DNA of 64,000 nt, from contig JAFXCV010000020.1 of assembly GCA_017521325.1 (NCBI GenBank), positions 30,091 to 94,090 on the forward strand, in the 5' to 3' direction. The notes beneath the pieces are model-generated. The model did not search any database. It was not told the origin of the DNA and saw only the letters and a program-made list of their open reading frames with translations. Shown here piece after piece: positions 53,573 through 61,590 of the stretch. How positions within the stretch are numbered: position 1 is the first letter of the stretch; the number at the start of each line of letters is the position of its first letter. The position numbers and the translations under genes are program-made. The DNA is from Oscillospiraceae bacterium. GTDB taxonomy: Bacteria; Bacillota; Clostridia; Oscillospirales; Ruminococcaceae.

Positions 53573-53590
53573 TGTCGGCGGGGATTTTTG
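53556..53590 (+). terminator. Terminator overlapping the rsgI stop codon
   Basis: AATCCCC(A)CCGAC/GTCGG(C)GGGGATT stem with TTTTTG; the TGA stop is in the loop, so the last codons of rsgI form the left arm. Confidence 0.85.
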
Positions 53591-53600
53591 TGTATTCTTG

Positions 53601-54071
53601 TTAAAACTGAATTCCTTCACGATTTGTCACTTCTGCCTGGATGGTCAGCATCGGCTGTCCGTCAGTACCTTCGTTGGGTGTTGCAAGGGTGTAGGTAATA
53701 TTGTCTTTCGTTGTAGAAATATTGGAATATGTGGCATAGGCTTTTTTAGAAATAGTGCAGCCCATATTGGAGAACACATCACTGAATTCGTCTTCGGTGG
53801 AATTTACTGTAATTCCCATGATCTCAACCTTGGGATCGGTGATTTCAATCCGTGTGACATACTGTCCGCCGTCTGCATAGTCGGGATAAGCGGAAATGAG
53901 ATAGGTCACATAATGCTTGGGCATTACGTCAATGCCTTCCGCATCTTTGACGGGGAAGTAGCCCGTGCCATAATATTCCTTCGCACCCATCCAGCCGGGA
54001 ATTAAGGTATACTTCGAAAAATCAACGTTTTCCACGTTCTCGGTGATCTGGAATTCAAGTTCGTATGCAGT
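53601..54071 (-). pseudogene. Start-less gene fragment, in frame with the preceding dockerin esterase gene
   Basis: The reading frame continues without break from the TGA of the esterase gene (54072-54074) for 156 codons to a TAA at 53601. It starts TAYELEFQITENVENVDFSK and ends LTIQAEVTNREGIQF. No ATG/GTG with a ribosome site exists; a GTG at 54033-54035 has none. It reads like the C-terminal half of a secreted or lipoprotein domain (beta-rich, aromatic). It is most likely the remnant of another gene joined by deletion, or a domain lost from the esterase by a stop mutation after its dockerin. Expression would need readthrough. Confidence 0.6.
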
Positions 54072-55721
54072 TCATAAACCGACCAGCATTTTCTTCATCG
54101 CTGCCAGATCAAACGCATTGACAATCTTGTCACCGTTCAGATCCGCACTCTTGCAATCCGTGATGTCGCCTGCGCAAAGCAGCCATTTCTGCAGCATGAT
54201 GACATCCAGCACGGAGAACACACCGTCATCATTGACATCACCTTCGACTGTCTGAACGGGGGGCTTTGTGGTTGTTGTCGTAGTAGTAGTGGCAGTTGTG
54301 GTAGCTGTTGTTGTAGTTGTTGTGGTGGTCGTTGTCGTTGTGGTAGTAGTTGTTGTAGTGGTGGTCGTTGTTGTTGTCGTTGTGGTGGTGGTTGTCGTTT
54401 CCGGAGTCGTCACAATGGGCTGTGAATCCTGAATGTACTGGTCGATCACGCCTGCCCAGTATTTACCCATCTTCTCGTAACCGCCGCCATTGGGATGGAG
54501 GTTGTCGGTGTCAAGGTCGGAAACGCCGAGGCAGCTGTATATGTCGGCAAATTTCACGTTTTTGCCGGAGCTTGCATAGCTCTGCGCAACCTTCTTGACG
54601 GTGGCGTTATAATTTTCGACTCTCTGGGCATTGCCGCCGTATGCGGTGAAGATCGGAATGGAGCTCATGAAAATAACGCTGTCGGACGGGAGATTTGACA
54701 GGATGTAGTCGATCAGCTCGTGCAGCTCCTTTTCACACTGATCCAGCGCACGATTAGCGGTCATATCGTTCGTGCCGATGATAAGCAGAACGATGTCGGG
54801 CTGTGCCTGCTTGACGGCATCTTTTTCCTGCAGCTTTTCAAGCAGACCATTCTTTCCCCAGCTGGGGATGGGGTACTGCTGCTTGATCGTGTAGCCGCTG
54901 TAGCCTGCGTTGTTGTTATCGTAGGTGTAGTTCTGTCCGTTGTAGTTAAAGGAAGCCGTATCGGGGCCTTCGGGACCTACCATATCAATATTGGCGTAGC
55001 CCTTCTGTTCGAGAGCGTAGTCGAGGTATTTTCTGTAGCCGCCTGCTTCGCCGTAACCGAATGTGATCGAGTCGCCGATGGGCATGATCTTGTAGGATGT
55101 GTCGGTTGCCTGCTGCTGTGATACGGTACCCCTGCCCGTTTCAACGGAGGAAGCGGTTCCTGCCTGTGCCACCTGCACTGCGTCAAGATAAATGTCGCAG
55201 AAAGCGCTGGAGCTTTCGGGCGTTTCGACATAAAGGATCATATCGCCCGTGTTGGAGGGGATGGTGAATGTCGTGTTTTCAAGCTTTGTCCACTCACCGC
55301 TTTTCGTGGTGACGTCAGCGATATGCGAGTAGGAAACCGTGTCGCCGCTGCCCTGCTGGAGGGAAAGCTGAATCGGAACATTGCCGCCGGACTTCTGCAT
55401 CACCGCAGCACTGAAGCTGTACGCCTGCCCGGGAACAAATTCACTTGCGTCAAGCGTGATGGAAGCACCGTTCCAGTCGGCGGTTCTGCCGGAAATCAAC
55501 AGTGAGCCGGAACCATCATAGAAGTTTCGGTTGTTGACGGAAACGGAGGTGCCGCCTCGGTTCGTCCAGTTGTCGGTGCCGTTTTCAAAACTGTTTTTGA
55601 AATATACACCGTTTGCATCGGGAGCGCCGACAACAGGAAGGGTGGTTGCAGAAATTGTAGCAGTGATCATAACAGCAGCGGTACCTGCGGATATGATTTT
55701 TTTCAAAAAGCCGCTTTTCAT
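54072..55721 (-). CDS. Cellulosomal CE3-like SGNH esterase with CBM, polythreonine linker and dockerin
   Basis: 549 residues from the ATG behind GAGGAG. Signal peptide (about 1-32); CBM4/9-like module (about 38-165: NSFENGTDNWTNRGG); SGNH hydrolase (about 190-405) with serine in IMPIGDSITFGYGEAGGYRKYL, GTNDM block, and DxxH in DNLHPNGGGYEKM; a ~45-residue threonine linker; C-terminal type I dockerin (GDVNDDGVFSVLDVIMLQKWLL and ADLNGDKIVNAFDLAAMKKML). CE3 enzymes remove acetyl groups from xylan. It would sit on the same scaffoldin as the GH9 cellulase. Confidence 0.92.
   Translation of the reverse strand: MKSGFLKKIISAGTAAVMITATISATTLPVVGAPDANGVYFKNSFENGTDNWTNRGGTSVSVNNRNFYDGSGSLLISGRTADWNGASITLDASEFVPGQAYSFSAAVMQKSGGNVPIQLSLQQGSGDTVSYSHIADVTTKSGEWTKLENTTFTIPSNTGDMILYVETPESSSAFCDIYLDAVQVAQAGTASSVETGRGTVSQQQATDTSYKIMPIGDSITFGYGEAGGYRKYLDYALEQKGYANIDMVGPEGPDTASFNYNGQNYTYDNNNAGYSGYTIKQQYPIPSWGKNGLLEKLQEKDAVKQAQPDIVLLIIGTNDMTANRALDQCEKELHELIDYILSNLPSDSVIFMSSIPIFTAYGGNAQRVENYNATVKKVAQSYASSGKNVKFADIYSCLGVSDLDTDNLHPNGGGYEKMGKYWAGVIDQYIQDSQPIVTTPETTTTTTTTTTTTTTTTTTTTTTTTTTTTTTTATTTATTTTTTTTKPPVQTVEGDVNDDGVFSVLDVIMLQKWLLCAGDITDCKSADLNGDKIVNAFDLAAMKKMLVGL
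54258..54405 (-). repeat. Trinucleotide-type repeat coding for a polythreonine linker
   Basis: About 48 codons that are almost all ACN (threonine) with two alanine interruptions, read on the minus strand. Third positions vary among A, C and T, so it is an old, drifted repeat under selection for threonine rather than a fresh microsatellite. Confidence 0.85.
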
Positions 55722-55905
55722 GTGATAACTCCTCACTTTCTGATTGTGTGTTTTCCATTCTAACAAGGAAAAGATCAGAAGCCCCAAAGCCCCTGCGCAC
55801 GACTTTTCCCCATCATTATTCCCATTATATCACTTCTGCACATATTTTTCAAGCCGTTTTCAAAAAAATTATTCAAATATGCTGTGATTTTTCATCCGAT
55901 GCAGC

Positions 55906-55941
55906 GAAAAATACATTCCTCCGCCTGCGGCGAGGGAATGT
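55906..55941 (-). terminator. Hairpin in the gap upstream of the esterase gene
   Basis: ACATTCC(T)C CGCCTGCGGCG (A)GGGAATGT with ATTTTTC after it on the minus strand; it probably stops transcription arriving from the XRE gene or from the remnant at 56018-56112. The rest of 55722-56017 holds no gene that I can support. Confidence 0.6.
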
Positions 55942-56017
55942 CAAGAAAAACCATAGTTTTTTAACGGACTGACCTCCCCGTTCCGGATGGAATGGGGGTG
56001 CATGCAAAAAGCTTCTG

Positions 56018-56112
56018 CCAGATAAACGGGATTAAGCGGTATTTCACGTTCTTACGGTATACCGGATATCCGCTGAGTTTCTTCTCAAGGAAGGCTTCTT
56101 TGTGTTTCACCC
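56018..56112 (-). pseudogene. 3' remnant of an isoprenylcysteine-methyltransferase-like gene
   Basis: The minus strand reads HKEAFLEKKLSGYPVYRKN then VKYRLIPFIW, almost the same as the last 33 residues of the gene at 58177-58848 (EEAFLEKELSGYSAYQQK then VKYRLIPFIW). The frame upstream is lost after about GCGVKHK. It is a decayed partial duplicate 2.1 kb from the intact copy. Confidence 0.75.
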
Positions 56113-56179
56113 CGCAGCCGAAAAAGCAACGTCCCAAACCCCAACGGATGATCGGGGTCCGGGAACGGAGATTATGCAG

Positions 56180-56842
56180 CTATCTCTTTTTAAACACAAC
56201 AAGCTCGGGGTTTTCGCCGTTTTCCTCATAGGTACAGACGAGAAGGAATTCCATATTGGCAGCGATGCCAAAGCAACGGTCACCGCCGAATTCGCATTCC
56301 AGCTGATTGCCCAGATAGGTCGCATTGTCATCGAGGAACTTCACCATCTGTCCGTTTGGCAGGCGGTATTCGAGATTGATAAAGCTCCCGGGCAGCACGT
56401 TCAGATTCTCAACCCTTGGCAAGCCCTCAATGTGAAGCAGCGTGTTGAATTCCGCAATGAGCTGCTGTTTGAATTCCTCAAATTTCTCCCTGCCGCCGAT
56501 CCTGATATACTGCTTCCAGAAATCCATCGTAAAATCGCCGTCGGCATAGCACCACCTGCAGTATTCCTCGTTGAATTCTCCGTCGGTTTCCTTGCTGATC
56601 ACGGAATCCTCCAGCGCCATTCCGCAGCAGCGGCAGGTCAGCGCTCTCGGAGATCCGAGGAGCGTGTTGATTGACACATCAAACAGCTTTGAGAGCAGCT
56701 TTAAGGTTTCAGTATTTGGTATCGTGCTGCCGTTTTCCCATCGGGATACTGCCTGACGGGTCACAAATACTTTCTCGGCAAGCTCGTCCTGAGATAATCC
56801 TTTTTTCGTGCGAAGCTGTAATATAATATCCTTGGTATCCAT
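56180..56842 (-). CDS. XRE-family regulator with zinc-ribbon domain
   Basis: 220 residues from the ATG behind GAGGTG. N-terminal helix-turn-helix (about 3-60: LRTKKGLSQDELAEKVFVTRQAVSRWENG), then a Cys4 zinc ribbon (about 70-105: CRCCGMAL...EEYCRWCYADG) of the putative-zinc-ribbon type, then ~110 residues partly like DUF in stress regulators. It probably binds DNA; the target may include its neighbours. It has its own promoter. Confidence 0.85.
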   Translation of the reverse strand: MDTKDIILQLRTKKGLSQDELAEKVFVTRQAVSRWENGSTIPNTETLKLLSKLFDVSINTLLGSPRALTCRCCGMALEDSVISKETDGEFNEEYCRWCYADGDFTMDFWKQYIRIGGREKFEEFKQQLIAEFNTLLHIEGLPRVENLNVLPGSFINLEYRLPNGQMVKFLDDNATYLGNQLECEFGGDRCFGIAANMEFLLVCTYEENGENPELVVFKKR

Positions 56843-56863
56843 GCAATTCATCACCTCGTATCC

Positions 56864-56892
56864 ATTATACTATAGATGCGGAAGATCTGCAA
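56864..56892 (-). promoter_or_regulatory. Promoter of the XRE/zinc-ribbon gene
   Basis: TTGCAG (56887-56892) and TATAAT (56864-56869) on the minus strand, 17-bp spacer. Confidence 0.75.
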
Positions 56893-56960
56893 GCAACCTG
56901 CTGTTGCGTGTGGAATGGGAAGATATAAACCGCACCCGCTGAATGGATACGGCAGCTTTA

Positions 56961-57728
56961 TCAAAATTGCCCCAGAAGCAGTTTTACGATGTAGATTGCA
57001 AACAAATGCGCAGGGTAGAACACATAGAAAAACCACTTCGCAAATACAGGATGCCTGCCCTTTTTTCCATTGTAGCATTTGTCAATGACAAAATATGCGG
57101 CAAGGCAGGAGAGTGTCTGCAAGACGAAAACTGCCGAAGACCAGCCCCATCCCGAAAAGCTCAGAATGCCGCTTGTTGTCTGCATGGCAAGAAGGATGCC
57201 GGTAAATGCAAAAAATCGTTTTTTCGGCTGCTCCTTCAAATGGTGAAACACAAGCATCAGCGGAATGCCAAAAATCATCCATTCGGAGGACAAAAGCAAT
57301 GTTGCGGCATCGAGCAGGATGATCAGAACGATTTTTTGCCATTTCTTCAGCTTTGAATCCGAAACCATCAACGCAAGCAGTCCGATCAGCAGTGTGAAAA
57401 TGATATTCAGCGGACTGAAAAACGCCCACGTCAGCAGAGTTCCTTCATTGGCAAGTACGAAAGGGATTTGTGTGACCACCGCAAACAACAAAAGCCGCAG
57501 GGCGTATTTTTTGCGGGAACGGGTGTATCGGAACCCCTCTGCGATGAAGAAAAAGAAGATGGGCGGTGCAAATACCGCAAGGTGCATCAGCAGAAATGAG
57601 AGAAACGGCATATCCTGATATAAGGTTTCACCTGCCAGATAGGAGCAGAAATGTCCGATGGTCATCGGGATGATCGCCAGGTATTTGAGCATATCACGGT
57701 CGATGACTCTGAAATTGATTCGATTCAC
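56961..57728 (-). CDS. TraX-family membrane protein
   Basis: 255 residues if started at the GTG behind GAAGG (57726-57728); an ATG nine bases earlier sits on the ribosome site. Eight or so membrane segments; MLKYLAIIPMTIGHF, HLAVFAPPIFFFFIAEGFRYTRSRKKYALRLL and YVFYPAHLFAIYIVKLL are the TraX marks. The E. coli prototype acetylates pilin, but chromosomal Firmicutes copies have unknown acyl acceptors. It follows the cytidine deaminase gene with a 17-bp gap. Confidence 0.85.
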   Translation of the reverse strand: MNRINFRVIDRDMLKYLAIIPMTIGHFCSYLAGETLYQDMPFLSFLLMHLAVFAPPIFFFFIAEGFRYTRSRKKYALRLLLFAVVTQIPFVLANEGTLLTWAFFSPLNIIFTLLIGLLALMVSDSKLKKWQKIVLIILLDAATLLLSSEWMIFGIPLMLVFHHLKEQPKKRFFAFTGILLAMQTTSGILSFSGWGWSSAVFVLQTLSCLAAYFVIDKCYNGKKGRHPVFAKWFFYVFYPAHLFAIYIVKLLLGQF

Positions 57729-57745
57729 TTTACACATCCTTCTTT

Positions 57746-58141
57746 TTATTGAATCCACCATTCGGGCGTAATTTCACCAAGTCTGATCGTACGTCCTGTG
57801 GAATAATCCAACATAATTTCAATCTCCTTGTATCTGCCCGGCATCAGCTGCACCATCAATTCTCTGCAAGCACCGCAGGGTGCACCATTCGAGCCATCAG
57901 GCAGAATACACAGCACCTTGTCAATTTCCTGCTCACCATTGGTAAGCATATTGAAAATTGCATTTCGTTCCGCACAGATACCGAGTGTTGAGCAGGTGTC
58001 GATGCACACCCCCGTATAGATCCTTCCCGACCGTGACAGAATTGCCGCTGCCACTTCTCCGCAGGTCACATAGTCCGACACTCTGCGTGCGTTCAGAACC
58101 GCTTTGGCGGCATCGTATAGTTCATCCCAGATGTTTTTCAT
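57746..58141 (-). CDS. Cytidine deaminase family protein
   Basis: 131 residues. Zinc and catalytic residues: CAERNAIF (Cys, Glu) and GAPCGACRELM (two Cys). It deaminates cytidine-type compounds in pyrimidine salvage; the end WWIQ and variant spacing leave blasticidin-S-deaminase-like specificity possible. The start follows AGGAGGTACAAA. Co-directional with the methyltransferase-like and TraX-like genes. Confidence 0.9.
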   Translation of the reverse strand: MKNIWDELYDAAKAVLNARRVSDYVTCGEVAAAILSRSGRIYTGVCIDTCSTLGICAERNAIFNMLTNGEQEIDKVLCILPDGSNGAPCGACRELMVQLMPGRYKEIEIMLDYSTGRTIRLGEITPEWWIQ

Positions 58142-58176
58142 TTTGTACCTCCTACAATTTATGACTTATCCATCCG

Positions 58177-58848
58177 CTACCAGATGAAAGGAATCAAACG
58201 ATATTTTACCTTCTGCTGATACGCAGAATATCCGCTGAGTTCCTTTTCAAGAAAGGCTTCTTCGTGCTTGATGCGCTTTGCAATGATAAACGGATACGCA
58301 AGAAAAATGACAAATGCATACAAGGAACCCAGCACAAGGGGCATCGACAGGAACAGCAGCAGCGTCGCACTGTACATGGGATGTCTGACAATGCCATACA
58401 GCCCCGTGCTGATCACCGTCTGGTTTTCCTGCACTTCAATCGTGCGGCTTAAATAGGTGTTTTCACGCAGCACCTCCGCATAGAGGACATACGCCATCAG
58501 AAACACTGCGGCAGCTGCGATCACGGCGGGTCTGGGCAAGGTATACCAGTCAAAACGATAGCCAAGTCCTGCAACGACAAAGCCTGCAATAAACATCAGT
58601 CCGCTGAGCTTGACAACCAGATCCTGTTCTTTTTGCTGTTCCTTGGCGTTCAGCCGTTTTTTCAGCAGCTCGGGATTTTTGATCAGCAGCACAATTCCGC
58701 CGATGAACATCGGCACAAATAAAATCCCCGTCAAAAGCCAGCCGTTAAAGAATGAAAGAGAGCCTGCCGGCAGGAAGATCAGCAGTCCCACCAAGAGAAT
58801 GCCGCATATAAATTTGAGTAAGGCTTGCAGAAATTCTTTCGCTGTCAT
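58177..58848 (-). CDS. Isoprenylcysteine carboxyl methyltransferase-like membrane protein
   Basis: 223 residues from the ATG behind GAGGTG. Five membrane segments; the C-terminal half has the PEMT/ICMT S-adenosylmethionine region GLYGIVRHPMYSATLLLFLSMPLVLGS and RIKHEEAFLEKELSGYSAYQQKVKYRLIP. Bacterial members methylate unknown lipids or prenylated compounds. A broken copy of its 3' end lies at 56018-56112. Confidence 0.85.
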   Translation of the reverse strand: MTAKEFLQALLKFICGILLVGLLIFLPAGSLSFFNGWLLTGILFVPMFIGGIVLLIKNPELLKKRLNAKEQQKEQDLVVKLSGLMFIAGFVVAGLGYRFDWYTLPRPAVIAAAAVFLMAYVLYAEVLRENTYLSRTIEVQENQTVISTGLYGIVRHPMYSATLLLFLSMPLVLGSLYAFVIFLAYPFIIAKRIKHEEAFLEKELSGYSAYQQKVKYRLIPFIW

Positions 58849-58888
58849 TACGATCACCTCGGATAACATGTATTGATTTACATTATTC

Positions 58889-58917
58889 TTGACATTCTGC
58901 ATTGACTGTGGTATAAT
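58889..58917 (+). promoter_or_regulatory. Promoter of the PnuC-like gene
   Basis: TTGACA (58889-58894) and TATAAT (58912-58917), 17-bp spacer, full consensus. Confidence 0.85.
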
Positions 58918-58923
58918 CATAAA

Positions 58924-59013
58924 AGAAAACTGCCACCGGGTAGTACAATGCGCATGCATTCGTTTGCACATCGTTAGGTCTTAGAAGATGTGTATGCGGA
59001 TGCTTATTTTTTT
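58924..59013 (+). promoter_or_regulatory. Attenuator-type leader of the PnuC-like gene
   Basis: The ~100-nt leader has a small stem ACTGCC...GGTAGT (58929-58944) and then a ~17-bp hairpin starting GCATTCGTTTGCACATC and ending GATGTGTATGCGGATGC (58956-59003), followed by TTATTTTTTT. That is an intrinsic terminator placed directly before the GGAGG site, so transcription of the gene must be controlled by readthrough. The ligand is unknown; it matches no riboswitch consensus I know. Confidence 0.7.
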
Positions 59014-59023
59014 GGAGGTCGGG

Positions 59024-59707
59024 ATGAAAAAACTATTTGCGTATTTCTCAAAGATGGAGCTTATCTTATGGTCGGTGTCCGTCATTTTTATCGTTTTGTC
59101 ATTTTGCATTTTTGACCGTGAAAACTGCTTGACTCTTATTGCATCTCTTATTGGAGTGACATCACTGATCTTCAATGCAAAAGGCAATCCCATCGGGCAG
59201 GCACTTATGATTGCTTTCAGCTTGCTCTATGGCATTATTTCATACACATTCGCTTATTACGGAGAAATGATCACCTATCTCGGAATGACGATGCCAATGG
59301 CTGTTTTTGCCCTTATCTCCTGGCTGAAAAATCCCTATAAGGGGAATAGGAGCGAGGTCAGAGTCAATCGCATCGGCAAAGCAGAACAGATCCTGATGTG
59401 GCTGCTCACGCTTGTGGTTACGGTCATTTTATATTTCATTTTAAAGCATTTCAACACGGTAAATATCATCCCAAGCACCCTGTCGGTAACAACAAGCTTT
59501 CTCGCTGTGTATCTTACGTTTCGCAGATGCCCGGCATTTGCTCTTGCTTATGCTGCCAACGATATTGTCCTGATCATTTTGTGGGCGTTGGCAAGTCTTA
59601 CGGAAACACGCTATATTTCCGTGGTCGTCTGCTTTGCGGCGTTTCTCTTTAACGATATTTACGGATATTGCAATTGGCAAAGAATGAAAAAAAGACAGTC
59701 AGAATAA
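59024..59707 (+). CDS. PnuC-family vitamin transporter
   Basis: 227 residues, seven to eight membrane segments. The PnuC marks are the GVTSLIFNAKGNPIGQALMI region and the end FLFNDIYGYCNWQRMKKR (NDIxGxxxW). PnuC proteins move nicotinamide riboside, and relatives PnuT and PnuX move thiamine and riboflavin; which one applies is not clear. Expression is probably set by the leader terminator just upstream. It is divergent from the methyltransferase-like gene. Confidence 0.85.
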   Translation: MKKLFAYFSKMELILWSVSVIFIVLSFCIFDRENCLTLIASLIGVTSLIFNAKGNPIGQALMIAFSLLYGIISYTFAYYGEMITYLGMTMPMAVFALISWLKNPYKGNRSEVRVNRIGKAEQILMWLLTLVVTVILYFILKHFNTVNIIPSTLSVTTSFLAVYLTFRRCPAFALAYAANDIVLIILWALASLTETRYISVVVCFAAFLFNDIYGYCNWQRMKKRQSE

Positions 59708-59923
59708 AACAAAGTATTTGCTGTTTCATGGACAACGCAGGCTCCCACAGAGAGGGGGCGGAGGACGCTGCGCACCCTCTCCTTTCTGTCAGATATCCCT
59801 GAAATCAAACATTCAGCGTACCTCTTTCACCACATTATATCTCATTTCTGATAAAAAGTCAATGAATCTGATATAAAATCCGATCTGATTTTAGTATAAT
59901 AATCATAAAGGGGGGCTTTAGAA

Positions 59924-61276
59924 ATGGCACAGACTTATGATCTGACGCAGGGAAAGGTCAGCAGGCTGATACTGAAATTTTACTTTCCCATGTTATTTTC
60001 GAATCTCCTGCAGCAGATCTACACAATGGCGGATACGGCAATTATCTCAAAGGGACTCGGCGACGACGCCACTGCCGCAGTCGGAAATATGGCGTCGCTC
60101 ATATTCCTGATTATCGGATTTTCAACGGGACTCACAAATGGATTTTCCGTTTCCATCGCACAGAAGTACGGTGCAAAGGATGACTGCGGACTGCGCAGAG
60201 CAATTGCATCCTCCATCAAGCTTTCGGTTGGAATTACGGTGCTGCTCACGGCAGGCAGCATTATCTTTCTGAAGGATATTCTGCTTCTCCTGAAAACGGA
60301 TCCTGTCATTCTCAGCGACAGTCTGTTTTACGGATATATTCTCTTTGGGGGACTTGCAGCCACCATCGCCTATAATCTGTGTGCCTCCATCCTCCGTGCG
60401 CTTGGCGACAGCAAAACGCCGCTGATTGCGATCATCGCCTCCTCCATCATCAATGTGGGACTCAACAGCGTCACGATCTTTCTCATGCACACCGGCGTGG
60501 AAGGTCCTGCCGCAGCAACGATCATTGCACAGATCGTATCGGCGATCATCTGCTTCCGGAAACTCCGCAAAATCGAGATTATCCGTCTGACCATGAAGGA
60601 TTTTGCAAGAGATGTACGGATGTATCTGGATCTTATGAAAAACGGTATTGCAATGGCGCTGATGAATTCCATCACAGCCATCGGCAGCATGGTCGTGCAG
60701 TATTTTGTCAACGACCTCGGACTTGCCTATACATCGGCATATTCCATATGCATGAAATATCTCAATCTGTTTATGGATCCTGCCTGCACCGCAGGCTTTA
60801 CCATGTCATCCTTTGCAAGCCAGAATTACGGTGCAAAGAAGTACGGCAGAATCAACGAGGGCTTGAAGGTCTGCCTGCTGATCGCCCTGATCACCTATCT
60901 TGTGTTCGGCTCGGTGATGGTATTCCTGCCCGAAACAATTGCAGGCTTTATGCTCAATGAAAGCGACAGAATCGCAATTGCTGTCAGATTTCTGCCGATA
61001 TGCGGCACGCTGATGTTTGCGGTGAATTTCCTCTTTGTCTTCCGAAACGCCGTACAGGGCATGGGCTTCCCGTTTATTCCCATGTGTTCGGGAATCCTTG
61101 AAATGATCATGCGCATCGTCGTGATTGTCCTTCTCATTGAACCGTTGGGATTTGAAGCCACAGCCTATGCAGGCGCATCGGCTTGGATTGCAGCGCTGCT
61201 GCTCAACGTCGGATCCTACTTCGTCATTATCGGACGCAAGCTGAAAGAAAGTGCCGTGACAGCTGCTGCATCATAA
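59924..61276 (+). CDS. MATE-family efflux transporter
   Basis: 450 residues with twelve membrane segments in two halves. The opening GKVSRLILKFYFPMLFSNLLQQIYTMADTAIISKGLG and the middle ARALGDSKTP-like SILRALGDSKTPL match the NorM/DinF MATE family. It exports drugs or metabolites by sodium or proton antiport. The 216-bp gap before it holds only a weak -10 (TATAAT near 59900) and a C/G-rich patch at 59740-59785. It ends at a terminator that carries a mini-element. Confidence 0.93.
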   Translation: MAQTYDLTQGKVSRLILKFYFPMLFSNLLQQIYTMADTAIISKGLGDDATAAVGNMASLIFLIIGFSTGLTNGFSVSIAQKYGAKDDCGLRRAIASSIKLSVGITVLLTAGSIIFLKDILLLLKTDPVILSDSLFYGYILFGGLAATIAYNLCASILRALGDSKTPLIAIIASSIINVGLNSVTIFLMHTGVEGPAAATIIAQIVSAIICFRKLRKIEIIRLTMKDFARDVRMYLDLMKNGIAMALMNSITAIGSMVVQYFVNDLGLAYTSAYSICMKYLNLFMDPACTAGFTMSSFASQNYGAKKYGRINEGLKVCLLIALITYLVFGSVMVFLPETIAGFMLNESDRIAIAVRFLPICGTLMFAVNFLFVFRNAVQGMGFPFIPMCSGILEMIMRIVVIVLLIEPLGFEATAYAGASAWIAALLLNVGSYFVIIGRKLKESAVTAAAS

Positions 61277-61284
61277 AAAAATAA

Positions 61285-61484
61285 GAGCCACGCAGATGCG
61301 TGGCTCAGACTGTCGAAAAACCTTGTTTGGTTCAAAGGACGGAGCCCTTTGGCGGGTTTGAGGGTACGCAGTACCCTTGCAATATAGTCCCTCCCCCCTT
61401 TGGGGGAGGGGTTGGGGTGGGGGCAAGTTTAGAGAAACTTACCCCTTTTTTGACAAGCTGAGCCACGCAGTTGCGTGGCTTTTC
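61285..61484 (-). mobile_element. Inverted mini-element inside the MATE terminator
   Basis: 157 bp (61305-61461), minus orientation relative to the copies at 2454-2786, with ends TCAGACTGTCGAAAAA and the complement of TCAGCTTGTCAAAAAA. It lies between two copies of one terminator hairpin, GAGCCACGCA/TGCGTGGCTC (61285-61306) and GAGCCACGCA...TTGCGTGGCT (61460-61480); only the second is followed by TTTTC. The hairpin sequence differs from that at 2430-2810, so it is target, not element. Confidence 0.75.
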
Positions 61485-61507
61485 GCAATGCTGCTGCACC
61501 AAGGTGT

Positions 61508-61570
61508 GACAAAAACAGATGACATAGAAACGGCTATGTAATATGTTCAGTTCGATAAACTTTGAATTTG
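61508..61570 (-). repeat. Array repeat, partial copy at the left edge
   Basis: Shares GACATAG-N6-CTATGT and ATATGTTCAGTTCGATAAA with the 3'-proximal part of the full repeats at 62264-62431, 63180-63311 and 63707-63866; the terminator and promoter parts are missing. It lies after the stop of the XRE gene. Confidence 0.7.
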
Positions 61571-61590
61571 TCTATCTCATGATAAGTTAA

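Noticed and set aside
58924..59013. preQ1, TPP, FMN or NAD-I riboswitch
   Set aside because: None of the conserved core sequences of these classes is present in the leader.
59708..59923. Another mini-element copy before the MATE gene
   Set aside because: A C/G-rich patch (59740-59785) is present but terminal repeats and duplicated hairpin are not.
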